Positions 8,422 to 16,481 of a DNA stretch of 64,000 nucleotides are shown here, piece by piece. The stretch is from UBA1757 sp045627385 (GTDB taxonomy: Bacteria; Bacteroidota; Bacteroidia; Bacteroidales; UBA1402). Numbering within the stretch: position 1 is the first letter of the stretch; each line of letters begins with the position of its first letter. The notes below the pieces were generated by a model that worked only from the letters and a program-made list of their open reading frames with translations, had not been told where the DNA came from and ran no database searches. The stretch is from positions 62,001 through 126,000 of the forward strand of contig JAZQNO010000026.1 of assembly GCA_045627385.1 (NCBI GenBank), read 5' to 3'. A program made the translations under genes and the position numbers.

Positions 8422-9603
8422 ATGGACAAAATAACACCTATCACCCCCGAGCAGTTGCGCTGCCGGCTGGCCCTCAGCATGGTCACGAAAATCGGACCCT
8501 GCGCAATGCGTCAATTGCTCGACGAGTTCGACAATGACGAACTGGCTATTTTCGACAAGCGAATCTGGAAAGAAAAAAATCAATTGGACATCAGACTGTT
8601 GGAGAGTATTCTGCTCGACCCTGAAGTCTGGCGAATGGCCGACAAGGAATTGGAATTCATGGAGAAGGAAAGCGTCAAAGCCATCTGGTACACGGACGAG
8701 GACTATCCTTACCGGCTGAAAGAATGCGGAGACAGACCATTGCTGCTCTACCAGAAAGGCCATTGCCAATTGAATGCGCGGAAAGTCCTTTCCATCGTGG
8801 GCACACGTCGGATGACCTCCTACGGGCGGGGACAGACCGAGGCGCTGGTGGCAGCACTGGCCGGGGCCTATTCTCATCTGCTGATTGTCAGCGGGCTGGC
8901 TTGCGGAGTAGATGTCTGTTCGCACCAGAACGCACTGAAATACGGTCTTCCGACCGTAGGCGTGATGGGCACGGGAATGGACCAGATCTATCCGAGGATG
9001 AACCGTTCTACGGCTCTGCAGATGATTGAGAAAGGCGCTCTTCTGACTGAACTTCCCCATGGGACACCAGGCGAAGGCTGGCGCTTTGTGCAGCGCAATC
9101 GGATTGTAGCCGGGATGTGCGATGCCTGCATCGTCATAGAATCGGCCAAGAAAGGCGGTTCGCTCATCACCGCAAAAATGGCCAGAGATTATGACCGTGA
9201 AGTCTTTGCGCTTCCCGGACGGGCCATCGACCCCTACTCTGCCGGCTGCAACCAGTTGATTTCGGACCAGACAGCCTGCATTCTGACCGATGTGGAAAAT
9301 CTGTCGGAATGTCTCAACTGGTCCTATGCTCCGAAAATTGCCACAAAGGTGGATGAAGGGAATCTTTTCGAAAACGGGATGTCGCCAGAAGAGAAGTATC
9401 CTCAACTGTCGTCCGAACTGGCCCGCACGGCCGACCTGTTCGAAAGCCGCGACGAACTCTGCTGCGAGGAACTCTGCCGTAAAAGGCAGGAACTGTATCC
9501 GGACGACGGCAACAGCATCAGCCAAATGCTGAGCCATCTGTTGGAATTGGAAGTGAAAGGGATTTTGGTTTCACTGCCCGGTGGCAGATATCGGCTCCGA
9601 TAG
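8422..9603 (+). CDS. dprA: DNA-processing protein DprA/Smf
   Basis: The 393-residue protein belongs to the DprA family, which loads RecA onto incoming single-stranded DNA during natural transformation. The Rossmann-like domain carries SIVGTRRMTSYG at about 124-134, IVSGLACGVD at 155-164, VMGTGMDQIYPRMN at about 181-194, EGWRFVQRNRIVAG at 218-231, and ESAKKGGSLITAKMA at 240-254. An N-terminal helix-hairpin-helix-like segment (VTKIGPCAMRQLL) and a C-terminal winged-helix-like region (ending VSLPGGRYRLR) complete the usual DprA layout. No other competence genes are in view. The gene is monocistronic, between its own promoter and a convergent neighbour 25 bp away. Confidence 0.95.
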   Translation: MDKITPITPEQLRCRLALSMVTKIGPCAMRQLLDEFDNDELAIFDKRIWKEKNQLDIRLLESILLDPEVWRMADKELEFMEKESVKAIWYTDEDYPYRLKECGDRPLLLYQKGHCQLNARKVLSIVGTRRMTSYGRGQTEALVAALAGAYSHLLIVSGLACGVDVCSHQNALKYGLPTVGVMGTGMDQIYPRMNRSTALQMIEKGALLTELPHGTPGEGWRFVQRNRIVAGMCDACIVIESAKKGGSLITAKMARDYDREVFALPGRAIDPYSAGCNQLISDQTACILTDVENLSECLNWSYAPKIATKVDEGNLFENGMSPEEKYPQLSSELARTADLFESRDELCCEELCRKRQELYPDDGNSISQMLSHLLELEVKGILVSLPGGRYRLR

Positions 9604-9628
9604 GAGCGGTGTCAAAGGGCGGAATGCC

Positions 9629-10891
9629 TCATTCGACCGAGCGGACCAGTTTGAAGAGCAGGTCGTTGGGACGGATTTTATCGGAAATGGGGATGGAAAT
9701 CCGCTGTCCTTTGACCGCCTCCTCGACCGGCTCTCCGTCCAAACGTATCTCGGATACGGTCGTTTCGATGACGCCGGTCGTCGGGCCAGTCACCAGAATG
9801 CGTTCCCCCACTTTCAAGCTGTAGCTTTCCAATTGGAATTCGGCCACTCCAAGTTTGGAGAAATAATTGATTCCGCGACCGATCTTCAGTTTGCGCATGG
9901 TGGCGGCCGAACCGTAGCGGTGAGACCATTCGCCCAAACGTTGTCCCAGATAATAGCCGTCCCAGAAACCGCGGTTGAAAACGCGGCTCAAACGTTCGTT
10001 CCAGTCTTCAATCTTGGGCATGATGATATCATCGTCGGCATATTCGCCGGCCAGACAGGATTTGGCTGCCTCGTGATAGCATTTGGTCACCGCATAGACG
10101 TATTCCGGTCCGCGTGCGCGGCCTTCAATTTTGAAGACTTCCACGCCGGCATCGACCATTTTGTTGAGAAAATGGATGGTTTTCAAATCTTTCGGTGAGA
10201 GAATGTATTGGTTGTCGACATTGAGCTCGATCTTGCTGTCGGTTTCGTTGTCGATGACCGTGTAGCCGCGACGGCAGATTTGCATACAGGCGCCCCGATT
10301 GGCCGACTGGTTCATTTCGTGGAGACTCAGGTAGCATTTGCCTGAAATGGACATGCAGAGAGCTCCGTGGCAGAACATTTCCAAACGGATCATCTTGCCG
10401 GAAGGGCCGCAGATTCTCTCTTCTTCAATCTGTTGACGTATCTGTCTGACCTGCGTCAGATTCAGCTCACGCGCCAGAACGACGACATCTGCGAATTGGG
10501 CGTAGAAGCGGAGGGCCTCAATATTGGCGATATTGAGCTGGGTCGAGAGATGCACTTCGACGCCTTTCGAAAAAGCGTATTGCATGACGGCCACATCCGA
10601 AGCGATGATGGCGTTCACCTGTGCGGCGGATGCGGCATCCACAATGCGGCGCATCAGGTCGAGGTCGTTGTCGTAAATGACCGTGTTGAGCGTCAGGTAG
10701 CACTTGACTTCGTGTTCACGGCAGAGGTTGGCGATATTCTCCAGGTCGGCCAAAGTGAAATTTGCCGAAGAATGGGAACGCATATTGAGCGCTTCCACTC
10801 CGAAATAGACAGAGTCCGCACCGGCTTGAAAAGCGGCGGACAAAGCTTCGTACGACCCAACAGGGGCCATTATTTCCAAATTTTGCAGCAT
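9629..10891 (-). CDS. U32 family protein (TrhP/YegQ-like)
   Basis: The 420-residue protein has the U32 signature EMFCHGALCMSISGKC followed by Cys-rich RGACMQICRR, and an N-terminal TIM-barrel-like part beginning LEIMAPVGSYEALSAAFQAG. The cysteines match those that bind an iron-sulfur cluster in related enzymes. Members once called collagenase-like peptidases are now known in E. coli as TrhP (tRNA U34 hydroxylation) and RlhA (23S rRNA hydroxylation). This single-domain length and the C-terminal barrel (KVGERILVTGPTTGVIETTV) fit the TrhP side. The exact RNA target is an inference. The start at 10891 is preferred over the longer open frame to 10942 because the latter crosses the promoter box at 10908. 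Confidence 0.87.
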   Translation of the reverse strand: MLQNLEIMAPVGSYEALSAAFQAGADSVYFGVEALNMRSHSSANFTLADLENIANLCREHEVKCYLTLNTVIYDNDLDLMRRIVDAASAAQVNAIIASDVAVMQYAFSKGVEVHLSTQLNIANIEALRFYAQFADVVVLARELNLTQVRQIRQQIEEERICGPSGKMIRLEMFCHGALCMSISGKCYLSLHEMNQSANRGACMQICRRGYTVIDNETDSKIELNVDNQYILSPKDLKTIHFLNKMVDAGVEVFKIEGRARGPEYVYAVTKCYHEAAKSCLAGEYADDDIIMPKIEDWNERLSRVFNRGFWDGYYLGQRLGEWSHRYGSAATMRKLKIGRGINYFSKLGVAEFQLESYSLKVGERILVTGPTTGVIETTVSEIRLDGEPVEEAVKGQRISIPISDKIRPNDLLFKLVRSVE

Positions 10892-10907
10892 AGGACGATT
10901 CGTTGGG

Positions 10908-10915
10908 CAAATATA
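10908..10915 (-). promoter_or_regulatory. Probable -7 promoter box for the U32 gene
   Basis: Plus-strand CAAATATA reads TATATTTG on the minus strand, an exact TAnnTTTG, 17 bp before the ATG at 10891. I see no matching -33 TTTG. Confidence 0.5.
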
Positions 10916-10928
10916 GCCACTCTCTCCG

Positions 10929-10971
10929 AAAAAAGGAGCCAATTCTGTTCAAAAGCTTCTTACTTCTGAAC
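10929..10971 (-). terminator. Possible terminator at the 3' end of the PUL
   Basis: On the minus strand GTTCAGAAG pairs with CTTTTGAAC (one G-T pair, 7-nt loop), overlapping the GH28 stop codon. Six T residues follow, but only after a 12-nt gap, so this is not a textbook terminator. Confidence 0.3.
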
Positions 10972-12279
10972 GAAATTCTTGATCAGGTCCGGATCGAACT
11001 CCATCTGTCTGGCTTCCACCTTGACATTCTCAAAAACGACGTCACGCACCAGGTATTGTTCGTCAAGGGCTTTTCCACCGATAAACCGGTCACAGCGGAA
11101 ATCTATGTCTTTCAGCGTGATGTCATGACCGTAAGACATAGGAATGTCCTCTCTTCCCTGCAGGTCGAAGAACTGGGTCCAGCGGTTGACGTCGAAAAGG
11201 GAACGGCATTCGCCTTTCACGTTTTCAATGCGGATGAAGCCATAGTCCTGTGGAGTGTCTGGACGCATCTTGAGCAAAAGCAGATGGGCGCCTCCCGTGA
11301 CCTCGCAATCCCGCATCAGAATGTTTCGGGCATAAATGCATTCGCTGCCGAACGTCATGCAACTGCCGGTGGTATAATCGAACACACATTTCTCTACCAG
11401 CACATTGGTGCAGCCTCCGTTGGTGGTGTCACGGTCAGCATAAGGGCCTTTGCCTCCTTTGAAACAGACGGCATCGTCGTTGACGGTGAAACGGCAGTCA
11501 TTTACCAGCACCTGGTCGCAGACATCCAAGTCGAGACCGTCCGCACTGGCCGAAGCCACCGGACTGCGAGGTGAAAAGAAGCGCACACCCAACACCTTGA
11601 CTTGATTGCACTTGTATAGGTGACAGGTCCAAAAAGGAGAGTTCTGCAGATTGACACCGGCAATGGTGAGATGCTGGCAATATTCGAAATGGACCAGCCT
11701 CGGACGCTGCTCGTCTTTATTGGTGCATTTGGGGTTCCATTGACGGCGCAGACGGAAGGCTTTCCAGTACTCAGTACCATTTCCGTCCAGAATCCCCTCT
11801 CCGGAAATGGTAAAATCGTCCAGACGACAGCCGTTGATCATAGCCGGAAAATACGGACATGTCTGTCCTTCGATGCGGGTCATCTCAATCGGAAAGTCGA
11901 AAATGCTTTCGCTTCCGAGCAAGACTGCCCCTTTACAGAGATACAAAGCGGTACCCTGCTTGAAATGCAGGGCTCCGGTCTTGTATATGCCCTCGGGGAT
12001 GTATACCACTCCGCCTTTTTCGGCGGCTTTGTCAATGACAGACTGGATGAGCTCCGTCTGGACAATCTGGATGCTGCTGACAGCGCCTGCGGCAGCAATA
12101 CTGTAGACTGGACCGTAATGGGCTTCCATTTCATCCAAAGTGGGTTTGTCGCTGTTCAGATACCATTCGCCGACAGGTGTGCCGTCGGGAAAAGACAGAA
12201 CGGTTTTCTTTTTAGCTGCCGACAGGGGGCTCATCATTCCTGCCACGAGCAGGCATACCAAACAGAACTTCACTTTCAT
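10960..12279 (-). CDS. Glycoside hydrolase family 28 (polygalacturonase/rhamnogalacturonan hydrolase type), secreted
   Basis: The 439-residue protein has a signal peptide (MKVKFCLVCLLVAG to about LSA-AKK) and a right-handed parallel beta-helix typical of pectin hydrolases. It begins with the family's IQ/LIQSVIDKAAEKGG and VVYIPEGIYKTG strands. The GH28 catalytic aspartates are kept in SADGLD (245-250) and NDDAVCFKGG (267-276). The usual GHG histidine site reads GSE (311-313), and the RIK site reads LKMRPD (336-341). Such changes occur in Bacteroidota GH28 enzymes that act on substituted galacturonides or rhamnogalacturonan, so the substrate is probably not plain polygalacturonan. The gene is the last of the PUL, 5 bp after the PL11 gene. 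Confidence 0.88.
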   Translation of the reverse strand: MKVKFCLVCLLVAGMMSPLSAAKKKTVLSFPDGTPVGEWYLNSDKPTLDEMEAHYGPVYSIAAAGAVSSIQIVQTELIQSVIDKAAEKGGVVYIPEGIYKTGALHFKQGTALYLCKGAVLLGSESIFDFPIEMTRIEGQTCPYFPAMINGCRLDDFTISGEGILDGNGTEYWKAFRLRRQWNPKCTNKDEQRPRLVHFEYCQHLTIAGVNLQNSPFWTCHLYKCNQVKVLGVRFFSPRSPVASASADGLDLDVCDQVLVNDCRFTVNDDAVCFKGGKGPYADRDTTNGGCTNVLVEKCVFDYTTGSCMTFGSECIYARNILMRDCEVTGGAHLLLLKMRPDTPQDYGFIRIENVKGECRSLFDVNRWTQFFDLQGREDIPMSYGHDITLKDIDFRCDRFIGGKALDEQYLVRDVVFENVKVEARQMEFDPDLIKNFVQK

Positions 12280-12284
12280 AACTG

Positions 12285-14633
12285 TTATCTCAATACTTTA
12301 TAAAATCGATTTGAAGAGCCCTTGCGCATCTCGACCAGATACAGCCCGGAAGACAGTTCTTCGGCCGAAACGCTTCCTTCGCCTGAATCGAGCGATTGGC
12401 TCAGACAAATCCGTCCGTCCATATGGTAGACATGCATAGACACTTGACCGGAAAGGCCAGAACCAAAGTGGTAATGGATCCGCCCCTGATTCATCCAAAC
12501 GGCAGTTCCCGCCCAATCGATTTGGGGAAGCGCCGTCTCCACAAAAGAAACATGTATGCTGTCTTCGAACACGAATCCCCTATAGGTCATCTGCAGACGG
12601 ATACATTGGGTCTGGCCGTAGCCGAGCGTCGAAGCGTCCAGATGCAAGGTGCGCGTCGTATCGCCGTTCGACCAGCGGAACGCGGAAGCGTGTTCAAAAC
12701 AGGGAGTCAGTTCGAAAACGTCTCCTTTAACTTCATATTCACCTCGTTGGAAAATGTCTTCCAGATCGGATCCCATATAGAAGCCAGGCTGTGTGGGCTG
12801 ATTGTAGGCCACATTCTGAGTCGCCACACTGATACGGTAGACCGGTTCCTGCATAAAACTGTGGAAACGGTATTTCGTCACGTCACTGGACACATAAATG
12901 CGTATGTTCTTGTTGTCGCTGGTGCGCCAGATGACTTCTTCACGCCAGTCACCGAGGATGTCGGCCTGAAGGCAGGGATTGCTCTTGGTGCCGTTGTTGC
13001 TGGCGCATTTTTCAGCCGTCAGCAGCGTTTCGGTACCGGAAAGGTTCCAGCGCGTGATGGAAGTTCCGTCAAGCAGATTGCGGTTGAGACGTCCGTCCCA
13101 CCAACAGGCCATATTCATGGAAACGCCGCTCGTCGAACTGCTCACGATGGTCCCTTTGGCACTGCGGATGCCTCCGCTTCGGGACGACCACATTTCGCAA
13201 CCTCTGGTATTCGGATCGATGTCGGCCATCATGCAGCGACCGACATCATCGCCGGAGTCAATACCGAAAATTTCCGTGTCGTCGGCAGCCCTTCTCAATC
13301 GGGAGCCGTGTTTCTTATCCTCGTGACAGGTCCATATTTCCAAACCGGGTAGTTCCGGATCGATGTCGCTCATGTGCATTGCATCGCCGTGCCCCCACTG
13401 TGTGGAATGATAAGGTTTTCCGTTGTCGTCGATGGTGCAGGCACCGTAAACGATTTCATCTTTTCCGTCACCATCGATATCGCCCACACGCAGATTATGG
13501 AAACCTTGTCCGCAATAGGCGTTCAGTTCGGAGTGCTGATAGGTATCGAAAAACCAGCGTTGTGTCAGTGTGCTGTCTCGCCAGTCGAGAGCCCACAAAG
13601 TCGTACGGCCCATATTGCCCGATTTGCCGGTATAATAGCCTCTGCACATCACCAAACTCGGATGTTCTCCATCCAGATAAGCCACAGCGGCCAGATATCG
13701 GTCGCAACGGTTGCCATAGTTGTCGCCCCAAATAGAATTGAGCAAAGAGGGATTGGAAGACGTTCCCGAAGTCAGTCGAGGCGGATTGTAATTGACGGTT
13801 TTGAGAGCCCTGCCTGTGCGGCCATCGAAAATGGTCAGATATTCCGGACCAGAAAGAATGTAGCCATCGCTGCCGACATACTTCTTATCGGTACCTATAC
13901 GGGTGCCCTTTCCGTCAATGGTACCGTCGGCAGTTTTGCAAACCACTTCGGCTATTCCGTCATTGTCAAGATCGTACACCATGAACTGAGTATAATGAGC
14001 ACCGCTACGGATGTTCGGACCTAAATTGATGCGCCATAAAAAAGTTCCGTCTATTTTGTAGGCATCCAGATAGGTGACACCTGTCACACCGTCCTGAGAG
14101 TTGTCCTTTCCGTTGTTGGGTTCGCGTTTGATGACAATTTCGTATTCGCCGTCACCATTCAAATCGCCCACAGAAGCATCACTGGGCGAATAGGTCCAGC
14201 CAGTGTCTCCATCAATCTGCACCATCGGTATCTCCAGATAGTTCTTTCCTTTATATCGGAAAGGGATGCTCCAAGGGCCTTCCCTGCCATCGCTGTAAAC
14301 AGGCCTGACAAACAAATCGACATAGTATTTGGGCAAAGACGGTGCCTTTGTCTGAAACTGGCAAACATCAGCAATAGGAGTCTCATTGAGACGGATGAAT
14401 GCAGAAGAATCCGTCACACCCGGATTGGCCTGATAGACATTGAAAGCCACGTTGATGCTGTCTGATTCCAGATAGCGCCACAAGACTGTCATGACGCGGT
14501 CAGTTCGGATAGCCACAAGACCCCGTCCCAAGCGCTCGCGCTCGAGTTTGGAATAGTCATATGCGGGTGCCGCCAGAATAGCTATTCTGGCGGCACACAA
14601 GATACATATCAGAAATAAGAGACGAACTTTCAA
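12285..14633 (-). CDS. Rhamnogalacturonan lyase, polysaccharide lyase family 11, with T9SS-like sorting tail
   Basis: The 782-residue secreted enzyme cleaves the rhamnogalacturonan-I backbone by beta-elimination. After a signal peptide come an FN3-like domain (to about residue 125) and the PL11 beta-propeller, with calcium-binding loops DLNGDGEYEIV, DLDNDGIAEVV and DIDGDGKDEIV and the family segments GHGDAMHMSDID and LQADILGDWREEVIWR. The last 80 residues resemble a T9SS type A sorting domain: VYHMDGRICLSQSL, then LSSGLYLVEM and a final KVLR. The only usable start is a TTG at 14633. In-frame upstream sequence reaches a stop within five codons and no ATG precedes the signal peptide. It sits 12 bp after the SusD stop and 5 bp before GH28. 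Confidence 0.93.
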   Translation of the reverse strand: MKVRLLFLICILCAARIAILAAPAYDYSKLERERLGRGLVAIRTDRVMTVLWRYLESDSINVAFNVYQANPGVTDSSAFIRLNETPIADVCQFQTKAPSLPKYYVDLFVRPVYSDGREGPWSIPFRYKGKNYLEIPMVQIDGDTGWTYSPSDASVGDLNGDGEYEIVIKREPNNGKDNSQDGVTGVTYLDAYKIDGTFLWRINLGPNIRSGAHYTQFMVYDLDNDGIAEVVCKTADGTIDGKGTRIGTDKKYVGSDGYILSGPEYLTIFDGRTGRALKTVNYNPPRLTSGTSSNPSLLNSIWGDNYGNRCDRYLAAVAYLDGEHPSLVMCRGYYTGKSGNMGRTTLWALDWRDSTLTQRWFFDTYQHSELNAYCGQGFHNLRVGDIDGDGKDEIVYGACTIDDNGKPYHSTQWGHGDAMHMSDIDPELPGLEIWTCHEDKKHGSRLRRAADDTEIFGIDSGDDVGRCMMADIDPNTRGCEMWSSRSGGIRSAKGTIVSSSTSGVSMNMACWWDGRLNRNLLDGTSITRWNLSGTETLLTAEKCASNNGTKSNPCLQADILGDWREEVIWRTSDNKNIRIYVSSDVTKYRFHSFMQEPVYRISVATQNVAYNQPTQPGFYMGSDLEDIFQRGEYEVKGDVFELTPCFEHASAFRWSNGDTTRTLHLDASTLGYGQTQCIRLQMTYRGFVFEDSIHVSFVETALPQIDWAGTAVWMNQGRIHYHFGSGLSGQVSMHVYHMDGRICLSQSLDSGEGSVSAEELSSGLYLVEMRKGSSNRFYKVLR

Positions 14634-14645
14634 TGTCCAGATGTA

Positions 14646-16460
14646 TTACTCAATTGACAAGAACCACTTCGACTCGGTACTCAGATCGGCACCGCTTATC
14701 GTCGATTTGGCGAACTTTTTCGACAGGTTGTCCTGCCAAAAGAAGGCATCGCCGTCTCCGGGTGCATAAAGAGGAGTCGAAACAGTTTCATAAGAAGCGC
14801 CAAAATCGACCGGTTTCACATAACCGGGATCATTGTTCATACGATGACCGATACGGACCAAATCTTCCCAACGGTGACCTTCAAAACCAAATTCACGAGC
14901 AGCTTCGCTGACAATCAACTTTTCCATAAAACGAATGGAGTCTTCCAAAGAAGTACAGCCGGAGAAATTCACATTTGGAAGATTGGCACGTCCGCGTACA
15001 CCGCCGCTCTGACGCCAGGGAGCACGCATATACGGACGTGGAGGATCCGACTGACGGGCATCGAAATAGAAAGGTGCCGGATACGGATGCTTGGCATCCC
15101 ATCCCGAATAGCGGACCGAGTCGTTCGTCAGCTGGTTGCCTGCAGCATCCTTAAAATAATAGTTGTTGCAAAGACCGTTGTTCACCAATACCCAGGCCAG
15201 TTGGGGATATCCGCAGCGGTTGGCGGCTTCGGCAAATCTAAGGTGCAGCATAGAGGCTCTGTAAAGGAACCAATCGCCGACCGTCCCGGTAGTCTCGGTG
15301 GGGAAGAGAGAATATTTCGTGATGACGGCATCAGCCCCGATTTCCTCATACGAGCCCGTCTTTCCTCTGGCATCGAAAGGAACACCATTTGACTGGATTT
15401 CAGAGCCCCAAATGTCATCAATGGCATATTTCGACGGCATCAGCAGGTATTGGCCTCCATTTTCTCCAACCGGATTGAACAGTTCGAAGAAAGGATAAGT
15501 CGGCTGGAATTTTTTATCATAGGAACAGAGCCAGATGAGCTCGGTCGTGGTGTACTTGTCAGCTGGAGTGGCCAAGAAGATTTTGGCCCAGTCATTCTCC
15601 AGCGCATTGGCATCATTGGCACGTCCGCGGTCGTACAGCACTTGGAAGTTGTAATCCTGCGCGTAGACCCAAGTGTACAGACGGTAGGCATACTGATTGG
15701 CCGTAGCTTCAGCGTCTTCATTAGTAGCCAGGACCTTGCGGTATTCGTTTGCAGCATTGAGGAATTGGTTGTCCATCAGATAGAGGTCGCCCAACAAGCA
15801 GTGCTTGTTGACGAAATAAGGCTTCAGCGAATAGCCGTCGAGGTTGTTCTGCACCAGCTTGCTCACTTTGTAGTCTTCCAAAGAAGGAAGCGATTCCATA
15901 CAAAGAATCAACTGTTTGACGAGATCGGTCAGACCCAGTTCGTCACCGATGGCATCTTCAGGGACAACTACGGACTGGGTGATGTAGCGCACTTTGTCGA
16001 AATGGAGACCCAACTGGTAATAGAGCCAGCAACGGAGAGCGGCTACATCCGAATAGCGCTCGGCATATTCGTCTTCGGTCATCACCTTGTTTGCAAGCAT
16101 CTTGTCGAAGTTGTCAAGAATATCGTTGCACGAACCGATGACTTTGTAGAAAGGAGCCACGTTGGTCCATGGATTATCCTTGGAAGGCTTGCTCACACTG
16201 ACTTCTTCGAGAAACGAATTGGCGTTCGGGGTAACGTCCATCATATCTGCACGAAGCTCATTGAGGACCACCACGCGGTCTGCCAATGTCATAAATTCGC
16301 CATAAAGGCCAAGAATAGCAGCATCAGCGTCATCGGTACTGGTATAGAAATCGTTGTAGTCGAGAACTTCTTCGGGAGCCGTATCCACACAGGACTGCAG
16401 GCCGAAAGCCAAGGCAAGCGACATACAAAGAACCGTTTTTGACAGAAAGGATGTTTTCAT
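14646..16460 (-). CDS. SusD/RagB-like glycan-binding lipoprotein (pair 2 of the PUL)
   Basis: The 604-residue lipoprotein has a type II signal with cysteine at residue 24 (GLQSC). It is the outer-membrane lid that presents oligosaccharides to its SusC partner. Family features are the N-terminal helical TPR-like part (LNELRADMMD, the PFYKVIGSCNDILDNFDK block, AALRCWLYYQLGLHFDKVRY) and the C-terminal EAAREFGFEGHRWEDLVRIGH motif. The gene begins 21 bp after the end of the upstream SusC gene and is followed directly by the PL11 lyase, so the imported product is presumably a PL11/GH28 product. The exact ligand is inferred from context. Confidence 0.94.
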   Translation of the reverse strand: MKTSFLSKTVLCMSLALAFGLQSCVDTAPEEVLDYNDFYTSTDDADAAILGLYGEFMTLADRVVVLNELRADMMDVTPNANSFLEEVSVSKPSKDNPWTNVAPFYKVIGSCNDILDNFDKMLANKVMTEDEYAERYSDVAALRCWLYYQLGLHFDKVRYITQSVVVPEDAIGDELGLTDLVKQLILCMESLPSLEDYKVSKLVQNNLDGYSLKPYFVNKHCLLGDLYLMDNQFLNAANEYRKVLATNEDAEATANQYAYRLYTWVYAQDYNFQVLYDRGRANDANALENDWAKIFLATPADKYTTTELIWLCSYDKKFQPTYPFFELFNPVGENGGQYLLMPSKYAIDDIWGSEIQSNGVPFDARGKTGSYEEIGADAVITKYSLFPTETTGTVGDWFLYRASMLHLRFAEAANRCGYPQLAWVLVNNGLCNNYYFKDAAGNQLTNDSVRYSGWDAKHPYPAPFYFDARQSDPPRPYMRAPWRQSGGVRGRANLPNVNFSGCTSLEDSIRFMEKLIVSEAAREFGFEGHRWEDLVRIGHRMNNDPGYVKPVDFGASYETVSTPLYAPGDGDAFFWQDNLSKKFAKSTISGADLSTESKWFLSIE

Positions 16461-16481
16461 ATCTTTTTCGCATTAAAGATT

